The notes under the pieces: generated by a model | What the model saw: the letters and a program-made list of their open reading frames with translations, nothing else | Database searches by the model: none | Told to the model about the DNA's origin: nothing | Part shown: positions 1-6,710 of the stretch, piece by piece | Layout: each line of letters begins with the position of its first letter | Position numbering within the stretch: position 1 is the stretch's first letter | Assembly: GCA_023447015.1 (NCBI GenBank) | Contig: JAEXPG010000614.1 | Coordinates: 1 to 9,677 of the forward strand | DNA from: Verrucomicrobiota bacterium | Lineage (GTDB): Bacteria; Verrucomicrobiota; Verrucomicrobiia; Opitutales; Opitutaceae | Length of the DNA stretch: 9,677 nucleotides | Direction: 5' to 3' | Translations under genes and position numbers: made by a program

Positions 1-1037
1 CCGGTGTTGACCGCGGCCCCGGCACGGCCGACGACGTGGAGACGGCGGGCGGTGTCGAGGCGGCCGAGATCGTCGGTCCGCAGCGGGCCGGCCGTGCGAC
101 AGTGCGGCCAGTAGCCGAGGTGCAGCGAAGGAGCGTCGAGCTCGATGCGACCGATCTCACCGGCGGGCAGCGGCCGGCCGGTCTCCGAATCAAGGATGCG
201 CACGGCGCCGCCGGGCAGCGGGCGCAGGCCGGACTCCCCGGCGAGAAACGCGGCGGGGGGCTGCACGGCGAGGGCGGCGCCGAACTCGCTGGCGCCGTAG
301 GCGATCGCGACGGGGAGGTTGGCGGTGCGGGCCTGCGCGAGCAGGGCGGGGCCGGCGGGTGCGCCGCCGAGGAGGATCGCGGTGAAGCCGCGCAGCCAGG
401 CGCAGGCGGCAGGATCGTCGATCAAGCGCTGCAGCTGGGCCGGGACGAGCGAGAGCAGCCATCCGCCGGCTGCGGAGGGGAGGATCGGGCGACGGCCGTC
501 GGCGACCGCGCGCCAGTCGGCGAGGACGAGCTCGCCGCCGGTGGCGAGCGCCCGGACGAGCTGTTGGAAGCCGCTGATGTGGTGCAGCGGCAGCAGGCAG
601 AGGCTGTTGAGCGGCGCACCGCCGAGGAAGGTGCGAAGCGCTTCGGCGGCGGCGGTGAGCGTGGCGGGCGAGTGCGTGGCGAAACGCAGCGCGCCGCCGG
701 AGCCGCCGGTGGCGACGAGGATGCGGGGTTCCGCTGCGGCGAGGGGGCGTCCTTCCTCGGGCTGGAGCCGCCGCAGCGCCTCGGCGGCGGCGCGCTCGGC
801 GGCGGTCCAGTGCGGGTTGCAGAGCAGGATGTCGCGGCCGGCGACGAGTGCGGCCACGGCATGCGCGGCGAAGTCGAGCGGAGTGGGATCGTCGATCGCG
901 AGCGGCGGCTCCCCGGGGGAGGATGCGGGAACGGGGGCGAAGCGAGCGGCGGCGGCACGCCAATCGGCACCGGTATCCGCGGAGCGGAGCGCGGGTTCGG
1001 CTAGGCGGCGTGCGGCACGTGCGAGAAGAGTTCCCAT
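1..1037 (-). CDS. menE: o-succinylbenzoate--CoA ligase (MenE-like), 3' end cut off by window edge
   Basis: AMP-forming acyl-CoA synthetase that activates o-succinylbenzoate to its CoA thioester in menaquinone synthesis; cytoplasmic. The ATG at 1037-1035 opens a frame of 345 complete codons with no stop before the window edge. Visible adenylation motifs are a phosphate-binding loop TGGSGGALRF (residues 110-119, the GGS-type variant I recall from cyanobacterial MenE), LLPLHHISGF (148-157), LGGAP (223-227), YGASE (247-251), RTDDLGRLD (320-328) and VVGRAGAAVNT (335-345) at the hinge. The missing part should be the small C-terminal domain with the catalytic lysine. The start overlaps the 3' end of menC by 37 bases, so translation is probably coupled. 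No Shine-Dalgarno sequence precedes the start. One oddity is Gly340 where the hinge Asp or Lys normally follows GRx. MenE identity is supported by the adjacent menC; another acyl-CoA ligase is unlikely. Confidence 0.88.
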   Translation of the reverse strand, partial: MGTLLARAARRLAEPALRSADTGADWRAAAARFAPVPASSPGEPPLAIDDPTPLDFAAHAVAALVAGRDILLCNPHWTAAERAAAEALRRLQPEEGRPLAAAEPRILVATGGSGGALRFATHSPATLTAAAEALRTFLGGAPLNSLCLLPLHHISGFQQLVRALATGGELVLADWRAVADGRRPILPSAAGGWLLSLVPAQLQRLIDDPAACAWLRGFTAILLGGAPAGPALLAQARTANLPVAIAYGASEFGAALAVQPPAAFLAGESGLRPLPGGAVRILDSETGRPLPAGEIGRIELDAPSLHLGYWPHCRTAGPLRTDDLGRLDTARRLHVVGRAGAAVNT

Positions 1038-2023
1038 AGCGGGCCCGGCGCGAGACGCGCGAGCCACTTGGTCGAGATCGTGGTGCCGGGATCGGGGAGG
1101 TTCAAGCGCTCGTCGGCGAAGCAGCCGATGGTGCCGAAGCCGACGGCCCGGCCGCCGTGGTCGGCCCGGGCGGCGACGAGCAGGGCGGCGCGCGCGCCGA
1201 CGGCGGTCTCGAAGGCGCTGGAGAACACGGCCTCGGCCTCGTAGCTCTCAAGCAGCCGGAGCAGTCGGTCGGGCGAACCGGCGAGGGCGGGCTTGATCAC
1301 GTAGATCCCCGGCCAGCCGAACTCGAGCCAGCGGAGCAGGTCGTCGGTGCGGGCGACCGACTCGTCCAGGGCGAGGCGGGTCGAGAACTCGTTGGCGAGA
1401 TCGAGCACCGACTGCTCCTGCCCGACGGGAAACGGCTGCTCGATGAACTCGATCGGCCGGCCCTCGCAGGCCTTCAGCCACTCGCGTGCGGTGGGCAGGT
1501 CCCAGGCGCCGTTGGCGTCGATCCGGAGGCGTCCGGCGGCCGGCAAGTGGGCGAGCACCCGGGCCAGGATCTGGAGCTCCGCTTCGGGGCAACCGACGCC
1601 GACCTTCCACTTCATCGTGGTGAAACCGCGTTGCGCGGCCTGCGCGGCCGCCTCGACGGCGCCGGGGCCGGCCGGGAGCAGTGCCGCCATGGGCAGGTGG
1701 CGCACTGGTGTGGGCGCATCGGGCCGGTGGAGCGCATGCCACGCAGTCTCCAGGGCGAAGCGACAGCAGGGGTGCGTGGCGGGCACGGCGTGGATCACGG
1801 TCTCGTCGATTGCTGACGGGAGCGTCGCGCAGAAGGCGAGGGCGTCGGCGAGCCACTCGCTGCCCCAGGCGGGAAGCGGGGCGATCTCGCCGAGGGCGGC
1901 GCGGCCGGAGTCGTCGGTCAGGCGCACGAACACGCCCTCGCGCTCCGCCCAGACGCCGTGGGCCGTGACGAGCGGCTGGCGAAAGGCGGCGCGGTAGACG
2001 CGGTGTTCGAAGCGGACGGGCAT
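1001..2023 (-). CDS. menC: o-succinylbenzoate synthase (MenC), enolase superfamily
   Basis: Dehydrates SHCHC to o-succinylbenzoate, the step before MenE in menaquinone synthesis; a Mg-dependent cytoplasmic enzyme. The 340-residue protein has the muconate-lactonizing-type enolase fold: an N-terminal capping domain (about 1-100) and a barrel carrying the KxK motif KWK (138-140), DANGAWD (Asp169), FIEQPF (Glu195), LDES (Asp220) and VIKP (Lys244). Asp169, Glu195 and Asp220 are the expected metal ligands; Lys140 and Lys244 are the expected acid/base pair. Length fits the family (about 320-370). Because the superfamily is functionally mixed, motifs alone could also fit a dipeptide epimerase, but the overlapping downstream menE settles the call. 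The ATG at 2023 gives the full capping domain; it has no Shine-Dalgarno sequence. The gene lies 185 bases downstream of the membrane-protein gene and may have its own promoter in that gap. Confidence 0.93.
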   Translation of the reverse strand: MPVRFEHRVYRAAFRQPLVTAHGVWAEREGVFVRLTDDSGRAALGEIAPLPAWGSEWLADALAFCATLPSAIDETVIHAVPATHPCCRFALETAWHALHRPDAPTPVRHLPMAALLPAGPGAVEAAAQAAQRGFTTMKWKVGVGCPEAELQILARVLAHLPAAGRLRIDANGAWDLPTAREWLKACEGRPIEFIEQPFPVGQEQSVLDLANEFSTRLALDESVARTDDLLRWLEFGWPGIYVIKPALAGSPDRLLRLLESYEAEAVFSSAFETAVGARAALLVAARADHGGRAVGFGTIGCFADERLNLPDPGTTISTKWLARLAPGPLWELFSHVPHAA

Positions 2024-2116
2024 GGCGGCGGAAGATCGGGGCTCGGCGGGCGGAAACAGGTGCCGGGCGGCGTTGGCGTGGCAGGGGTGGTCTCGGCGCC
2101 CGTGGATCCGGGGTTA

Positions 2117-2145
2117 TCTATCGGTCAGGTGTCTCCACAATTCAA
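2117..2145 (-). promoter_or_regulatory. possible promoter for menC-menE
   Basis: In the 185-base gap upstream of menC, the minus strand carries TTGAAT (2145-2140), a 17-base spacer and GATAGA (2122-2117), within a small AT-rich island in otherwise GC-rich DNA. The -35 matches TTGACA at 4 of 6 positions, the -10 matches TATAAT at only 3 of 6. It lies about 95-120 bases before the menC start. This is a weak consensus match in an organism whose promoter signals are unknown. Confidence 0.25.
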
Positions 2146-2184
2146 CCGTGGGCGCACGGTCCGTGGTCGGCCGCCAGCCCGGCG

Positions 2185-2202
2185 CTGGGGGGACAACCCC
2201 AG
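2185..2202 (-). terminator. hairpin just after the membrane-protein gene, possible weak terminator
   Basis: On the minus strand CTGGGG and CCCCAG form a 6-bp stem around a 6-base loop (TTGTCC), starting 6 bases beyond the stop codon of the membrane-protein gene. No T-run follows, so intrinsic termination is doubtful. It may instead be a 3'-end stabilising hairpin or chance in GC-rich DNA. Confidence 0.3.
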
Positions 2203-2208
2203 GCGGGT

Positions 2209-2946
2209 TCAATCGGAGCCGAAGCTGCCGCGGGCGGCGCTGTATTTCACCGAGATCGTCGAGCGACCGTCGGCAATCGGTCGGGGGCGGGAGTGATGGT
2301 GGTGGCGGTGCTCGCGCGGCTCCTCGGTGCGCGCGGACTTGCCGCGGGAGCGGGAGAACACCCAGGCCAGCGGCCGCTCGGGGCGGACGCCGAGCAGGGC
2401 GGGGATGAGATAGGCGAGGGGAACGGCGACGCTGACGAAGTTGATGGAGCGGAAGAGTGCGCACGCCGCGCCCAGGCAGACGGGCATGATCCAGAAGACG
2501 ACGCGCCATTGGCCGAGCATGCCGGTGAGGGTGAGCCCGAGAGCGACGCCGAAGAGCGAGGCCTGCCAGGGCAACAGGACCACCGTGAGCCCGAGGAGGT
2601 AGAAGAGCGGAGCGAGTCGCAGGCGGCGGGATCCGGTCGCCATCACCTGCAGCCACACGCTGAAAAGGAGCGCCGCGAGCTGAAGACCGACCGCAAGGTA
2701 GATCGTCGTCTTCGGCACCGGCCCGACCACTGGCAGAAAGATCCGATTGGCGAGCACCCAGGCGCCGACACCCGCGCGGATCAGGTCGACCCAGGCCCAC
2801 GGTGAACGCAGGAGCAGTGGCAGCGTGACGAGGTTGCTCCGTTCCGGGTGGCTGAGTTCACGGCGCCGGCGGCGGCCGAGCAGCAACCCCAAGGGCAACC
2901 AGAGCAGAACCAAGGCGAGCGCCAGATAGAGGAATGCGATGCGCAT
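2209..2946 (-). CDS. uncharacterised multi-pass membrane protein
   Basis: I do not recognise a family. The 245-residue product starts with a hydrophobic segment (3-23) followed directly by five arginines (25-29), which by the positive-inside rule should face the cytoplasm. Further hydrophobic stretches lie at about 51-75, 81-103, 110-128, 129-147, 149-165 and 168-187, so about five to seven membrane passes. The last 60 residues are polar and basic, with a histidine cluster HRHHHH (213-218). No catalytic motif is visible; in particular it lacks the Asp-rich motifs of UbiA prenyltransferases, so it is not MenA. The continuous hydrophobic pattern in this one frame supports a real gene. It lies between trpE (225 bases upstream) and menC (185 bases downstream) on the same strand. 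The ATG at 2946 gives a sensible first membrane segment; no Shine-Dalgarno sequence is present. A role near the quinone or chorismate pathways is only a guess from position. Confidence 0.7.
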   Translation of the reverse strand: MRIAFLYLALALVLLWLPLGLLLGRRRRRELSHPERSNLVTLPLLLRSPWAWVDLIRAGVGAWVLANRIFLPVVGPVPKTTIYLAVGLQLAALLFSVWLQVMATGSRRLRLAPLFYLLGLTVVLLPWQASLFGVALGLTLTGMLGQWRVVFWIMPVCLGAACALFRSINFVSVAVPLAYLIPALLGVRPERPLAWVFSRSRGKSARTEEPREHRHHHHSRPRPIADGRSTISVKYSAARGSFGSD

Positions 2947-3171
2947 GTAGGCCGTGAGTGGTGGTTTGCGGCGGGAGAAAACTGGAAAAGATGGTGGAAC
3001 TCAAGACGACTGTCGGACGAATTTTGTGCGCGCGGGAAAGCTTACGAAGGATTGATACCCGTTCGGGCGCACGGGGGCGGATTCGCTCATCGCCGCGCTT
3101 GATCAACCGGCGCCTCGCCCGCCACCACTCCAATGGAGGGCGCGGGCAGGGATCGATCCGCAGGCGCGCAC

Positions 3172-4671
3172 TCAGGCGCCTTCGGCGATGGCTACGGCCT
3201 TCAGGAGAGCGGAGGCTTTGTTGATCGTCTCCTGGTATTCGCGGGCCGGAACCGAGGCGGCGACGAGGCCGGCGCCGGCCTGGATGGTGATCTGGCCGTC
3301 CTTCACCTGCGCGGTGCGCAGGGTGATGCAGGAGTCGAGATTGCCGTCGTAGGAGAAGTAGCCGAGGGCGCCGGCGTAGAAGCCGCGCTGGAGCTTCTCG
3401 AACTGGGCGATGAGCTGCATGGCGCGGATCTTCGGCGCGCCGGAGACGGTTCCGGCGGGGAACGTTGCGCGCATGACGTCGAAGGCGTTGCGGTCGGGGC
3501 GGAGGCGGCCCTCGACCTGCGAGACGATGTGCATCACGTGCGAGTAGCGCTCGATGATCATGTACTCGGGCACGGTGACGGAACCGTACTCGCAGACGCG
3601 GCCGATGTCGTTGCGGGCGAGGTCGACGAGCATGAGGTGCTCGGCCTTCTCCTTGTCGTCGGCGAGGAGGTCCTTCTCAAGCGCGAGATCCTCGGCCGGG
3701 GTGGCGCCGCGGGGGCGGGTGCCGGCGATGGGCCGGATCTCGACGAGGCCGTCGGTGGACTTGACGTGGACTTCCGGCGACGCGCCGACGATGGCGAAGT
3801 CGCCGGCGTCGAGGATGAACATGTAGGGCGACGGGTTGACCGTGCGCAGCGCGCGGTAGAGATCGAGCGGCGACTTGGCGAAGGGGCGGCGGAAGCGCTG
3901 GGAGAGGACGACCTGGATGATGTCGCCCGAGCGGATGAACTCCTTGGTGCCGTCGACGGCGCGCTCGAACTCCTCCTTGGTGAAATTGCCCGGGGGCACG
4001 GCGAGCTTCGGCCGGTCGGCGAGGGCGATGGGCGCGAGGTCGCGGCGCGTCTGCAGGAGGGTGCGGAGGTTTTCCACCTCGGCCACGGCGGCGTCGTAGG
4101 CGGCGTCGATGTCGTCGCCGACGTGGGCGTTGACGTGGAGGCGGAGGGTCTGCTTGGCGCGGTCGAAGATGACGAGCGAGTCGGCCAGCATGAAATAGAG
4201 GAGCGGCAGGCCCTGGTCGTTGGCCGGCGGAACGGGGACGGTCGGCTCGATGCGGTTGATGTACTCGTAGCCGATGAAACCGACGGCACCGCCCATGAAC
4301 GGCGGCATGCCCGGCTGTTTCACCGGACGGAAGCCGCGCAGGTCCTCCTCGAGGAGCTTGAGCGGGTCGGCGGGCGTGGGCAGACGCTGCGTGGAGCCGT
4401 CGGCATTGCGGACGAGGGTGGTGTCGGCGCCGATGGCGAAGACCTTGCGGGGGCGCACGCCGATGAAGCTGTAGCGGGAGAGGTGTTCGCCGCCCTCGAT
4501 GGACTCGAGGAGGAAGGCGGGTCCGGAGCCCTTGACCTTGGCGTAGGCGGAGACGGGCGTCTCGATGTCGGCCATGAGGTCGGCGTAGACGGGAACGACA
4601 TTGCCCTCGGCGCAGAGGCGGCGGAAGGAGGCGCGATCAGGTTTGATTTCGAGCGGCGGGAGGAGAGCCAT
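3172..4671 (-). CDS. trpE: anthranilate synthase component I (TrpE)
   Basis: Converts chorismate to anthranilate, using ammonia from the glutamine amidotransferase subunit TrpG (not seen in this window); first step of tryptophan synthesis, cytoplasmic. The 499-residue protein has normal length. Visible elements are LLES (54-57) in the N-terminal tryptophan feedback site, NPSPYMF (279-285), GASPE (296-300), RPIAGTRPRG (313-322), DLARNDIGR (350-358), PAGTVSGAPK (405-414) and the C-terminal QAGAGLVAASVPAREY (464-479). Alanine in PIAGT, where aminodeoxychorismate synthase PabB has a lysine (PIKGT), favours TrpE over PabB. The retained LLES motif suggests normal feedback inhibition by tryptophan. 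The upstream gap of 86 bases to glmS has no ATG and no Trp-rich leader peptide, so classical attenuation is not seen there. That gap has a 7-bp tandem repeat ending 12 bases before the ATG, and no Shine-Dalgarno sequence. Confidence 0.96.
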   Translation of the reverse strand: MALLPPLEIKPDRASFRRLCAEGNVVPVYADLMADIETPVSAYAKVKGSGPAFLLESIEGGEHLSRYSFIGVRPRKVFAIGADTTLVRNADGSTQRLPTPADPLKLLEEDLRGFRPVKQPGMPPFMGGAVGFIGYEYINRIEPTVPVPPANDQGLPLLYFMLADSLVIFDRAKQTLRLHVNAHVGDDIDAAYDAAVAEVENLRTLLQTRRDLAPIALADRPKLAVPPGNFTKEEFERAVDGTKEFIRSGDIIQVVLSQRFRRPFAKSPLDLYRALRTVNPSPYMFILDAGDFAIVGASPEVHVKSTDGLVEIRPIAGTRPRGATPAEDLALEKDLLADDKEKAEHLMLVDLARNDIGRVCEYGSVTVPEYMIIERYSHVMHIVSQVEGRLRPDRNAFDVMRATFPAGTVSGAPKIRAMQLIAQFEKLQRGFYAGALGYFSYDGNLDSCITLRTAQVKDGQITIQAGAGLVAASVPAREYQETINKASALLKAVAIAEGA

Positions 4672-4683
4672 GGCGGGAGGGAG

Positions 4684-4711
4684 GATTGCGGATCGCGGAG
4701 TGCGGATGACC
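4684..4711. repeat. 7-bp tandem repeat upstream of trpE
   Basis: On the plus strand three consecutive heptamers GATTGCG, GATCGCG and GAGTGCG (4684-4704) share the pattern GANNGCG; a fourth degenerate unit GATGACC follows (4705-4711). The array lies in the 86-base space between the glmS stop and the trpE start, inside the presumed trpE leader on the minus strand, where it reads as pyrimidine-rich CGCNNTC units. Function is unknown. Confidence 0.55.
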
Positions 4712-4757
4712 GAGGATGAAGGGCGGAACCTCGCGGGCGATTTTCAAGCCGAGTGGC

Positions 4758-6611
4758 TCACTCCACCGTCACCGACTTGGCCAGGTTGCGGGGCTTGTCG
4801 ACGTCGCGGCCGAGTTCGGCGGCGATGTAGTAGCTCAGGAGCTGGACCGGGATCGTGGCGAGGATGGGCAGGATGGCCTCGTGGCAGGGCGGGAGGTCGA
4901 TGCGTTCGTCGACGAGGCCCTCGGGGAGCTCGGCCCCGGCGGTGGTGATGGCGATGACCTGGCCTTTGCGTGCCTTGATCTCCTGGATGTTGCTGACGAG
5001 CTTCGGGAACATCTCCCCGGCGGGGGCGAAGAAGACGGTGGGGCACTCGGGGCTGACGAGGGCGATGGGGCCGTGCTTCATCTCCGCGGCGGGGTAGCCC
5101 TCGGCGTGGATGTAGGAGATCTCCTTGAGCTTGAGCGCACCCTCGAGGGCGACGGGGAACATGGACTGGCGACCGAGGAAGAGGAAGTCGCGGTGCTGGG
5201 CGAAGCGTTTGGCGACGGCCTTGATGTGCGGGGCCTGGTCGAGCGTCTGGCGGATGAGATCGGGCACCCGCTTGAGCGCCTTCACGAAATCGACGCCGTC
5301 GCTGAAGCTCATGTCGCGGAGGCGGCCGAGGTAGAGCGCGAGCATCGAGACGACGACGAGCTGGGAGGTGAACGCCTTGGTGGAGGCGACGCCGATCTCG
5401 GGGCCGGCGTGCTGGTAGATGCCGCCGTCGGACTCGCGGGCGATGGTGGAGCCGACGACGTTGACGATGGACATGACCTTGTAGCCCTTGCGTTTGGCTT
5501 CGCGCAGGGCCTCGAGGGTGTCGAGGGTCTCGCCGGACTGGGTGACGACGAAGACGAGGGTGTTCTTGTCGAGCGGGGCGTTGCGGTAGCGGAACTCGGA
5601 GGCGTACTCGACCTCGACGGGGATGCGCGCGTAGCGCTCGATGAGCTGCTCGGCGACGAGGCAGGCGTGCCAGGCGGTGCCGCAGGCGCAGAAAACGATG
5701 CGGTCGACCTGCCGGAGGTCGCCGGCGGTGAGGTTGAGGCCGCCGAACTTGGAGGTGGATCCGTCGTCGGAGAAGCGGCCGCGCATGGTGTTCTCGATGG
5801 CGGCGGGCTGCTCGAAGATCTCCTTCTCCATGAAGTGGGCGAAGGCGCCGAGCTCGGCGTCCTCGATGCTCCAAGTGATGCGGTCGATCTTCGGGGCGAC
5901 CTCCTCCTGGTCCTGGATGGTGGAGAGGGAGAAGCCCTTCTCGGTGAGGTGGACGACCTCGCCGTCGTTGAGATAGACGACGTTCTGGGTGCGGCTGACG
6001 AGGGCGGAGACGTCGGAGGCGACGATGTACTCGTTGTCGCCCACGCCGAGGATGAGCGGGGAGCCCTTGCGTGCGGCGACGATCTCGCCCGGGGCGTCGA
6101 CGCAGAGCACGGCGATGCCGTAGGTGCCCTCGACGTGGAGGAGGGCCTTGCGGACGCTCTCGAGGAAGCGGCTCTTGTCGCCGTTGGCCGGTTCCTTGGC
6201 GAAGTGGTAGGCGATGAGATTGACGAGCGCCTCGGTGTCGGTCTCGGACTGGAAGGTGTAGCCCTTGCCGGCGAGGAAGCGCTTCATGCCGGCGTAGTTC
6301 TCGATGACGCCGTTGTGGATGAGGGCGAACTTGCCGTCGGAGGAGAGGTGGGGGTGGGCGTTGGCGTCGGTGACGCCGCCGTGGGTGGCCCAGCGGGTGT
6401 GACCGATGCCGGTGGTGGCATGGAATTTCCGGGGGGCGGCGAGCTTGGCGAGGCCCTCGACGCGGCCGGTCTTCTTCACCACGGCGAACGCGCCCTTCTC
6501 GAGCACGGCGAGGCCGGCGGAGTCATAGCCGCGATACTCGACGCGCTTGAGGCCTTCGAGGATGATGGAGACTGCACGTTGTTTACCGACGTAGCCGACG
6601 ATGCCGCACAT
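4758..6611 (-). CDS. glmS: glutamine--fructose-6-phosphate aminotransferase (isomerizing), GlmS
   Basis: Makes glucosamine-6-phosphate from fructose-6-phosphate and glutamine, the entry to UDP-GlcNAc for peptidoglycan and LPS; cytoplasmic. The 617-residue protein is full length (E. coli about 609). The N-terminal class II amidotransferase domain (2-240) begins MCGIVGYVG with nucleophile Cys2 exposed after Met removal, then RGYDSAG (27-33), GHTRWATHGG (70-79), HNG (99-101) and ETDTE (123-127). Two SIS domains follow: CGTAWHA (310-316), TQSGETLDT (357-365), ESDGGIYQHAG (393-403), ALEGALKLKEISY (488-500, with Lys494 and Glu497) and KHGP (512-515, His513). The C-tail ends LAKSVTVE with Lys612 equivalent to the E. 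coli substrate-binding lysine. Ala313 replaces the Ser seen in E. coli CGTS, a common variant. The start is fixed by the MCGI terminus. It is transcribed divergently from glgC. No glmS ribozyme is evident: only 99 bases separate the two genes. Confidence 0.98.
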   Translation of the reverse strand: MCGIVGYVGKQRAVSIILEGLKRVEYRGYDSAGLAVLEKGAFAVVKKTGRVEGLAKLAAPRKFHATTGIGHTRWATHGGVTDANAHPHLSSDGKFALIHNGVIENYAGMKRFLAGKGYTFQSETDTEALVNLIAYHFAKEPANGDKSRFLESVRKALLHVEGTYGIAVLCVDAPGEIVAARKGSPLILGVGDNEYIVASDVSALVSRTQNVVYLNDGEVVHLTEKGFSLSTIQDQEEVAPKIDRITWSIEDAELGAFAHFMEKEIFEQPAAIENTMRGRFSDDGSTSKFGGLNLTAGDLRQVDRIVFCACGTAWHACLVAEQLIERYARIPVEVEYASEFRYRNAPLDKNTLVFVVTQSGETLDTLEALREAKRKGYKVMSIVNVVGSTIARESDGGIYQHAGPEIGVASTKAFTSQLVVVSMLALYLGRLRDMSFSDGVDFVKALKRVPDLIRQTLDQAPHIKAVAKRFAQHRDFLFLGRQSMFPVALEGALKLKEISYIHAEGYPAAEMKHGPIALVSPECPTVFFAPAGEMFPKLVSNIQEIKARKGQVIAITTAGAELPEGLVDERIDLPPCHEAILPILATIPVQLLSYYIAAELGRDVDKPRNLAKSVTVE

Positions 6612-6710
6612 ATATTTCGGGTTTTTGTTTTACGATGGTGTGGGCGCGGCTACGGTTCGGGCAAGGCATTTGCCTGAAACAATTTCGCGAGGAAATCTTC
6701 CCCCAAAACT
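6612..6710. promoter_or_regulatory. divergent glmS/glgC promoter region with a dyad
   Basis: This 99-base spacer must hold the start signals of both glmS (minus) and glgC (plus) unless promoters lie inside the genes. It is more AT-rich than its surroundings, with T-rich stretches near 6612-6632 and A/T-rich sequence near 6676-6710. A dyad AGGCA-TT-TGCCT lies at 6664-6675; an overlapping alternative pairs GGCAA (6660-6664) with TTGCC (6670-6674). It could be an operator shared by the two genes. I cannot pick out convincing -35/-10 boxes on either strand, and neither start has a Shine-Dalgarno sequence at normal spacing (AGGAAA at 6690-6695 is 15 bases from the glgC ATG). Confidence 0.4.

Noticed and set aside
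36..1004. Plus-strand frame of 322 codons, and minus-strand frames at 190-963 and 422-970
   Set aside because: They are Gly/Arg- or Pro/Ser-rich shadows of menE, whose own frame carries the adenylation motifs.
2114..2800. Minus-strand frame of 228 codons overlapping the membrane-protein gene
   Set aside because: It is Arg/Pro/Ala-rich and without hydrophobic or domain structure; the overlapping frame at 2209-2946 has clear membrane segments.
2858..3133. Small minus-strand frame of 91 codons upstream of and overlapping the membrane-protein gene
   Set aside because: Composition is arbitrary, its second half is a shadow of the membrane gene's N-terminus, and no motif or ribosome binding site supports it. 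The 225-base space at 2947-3171 otherwise shows only a weak TTGAGT-N17-TTTTCT promoter-like pair on the minus strand (about 2976-3004).
3162..3181. 6-bp inverted repeat AGGCGC/GCGCCT spanning the trpE stop codon
   Set aside because: The stem is short, includes coding bases and has no T-run, so it is not convincing as a terminator.
4672..4757. Trp attenuator leader peptide before trpE
   Set aside because: The minus strand of this gap contains no ATG and no tandem Trp codons.
4751..4763. 5-bp hairpin GAGTG/CACTC at the glmS stop codon
   Set aside because: A short stem with no following T-run; expected by chance in such sequence.
4716..6677. Plus-strand open frame of 653 codons antisense to glmS, and a similar 528-codon frame (3133-4719) antisense to trpE
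   Set aside because: Products are dominated by Gly, Ala, Asp, Glu and Val without family motifs. They are the mirror of GC-rich codon use in genes whose sense strands encode complete, motif-bearing GlmS and TrpE.
6612..6710. A glmS ribozyme or other riboswitch upstream of glmS
   Set aside because: The 99-base divergent spacer is too short for the ribozyme plus a promoter, and no conserved core could be recognised.
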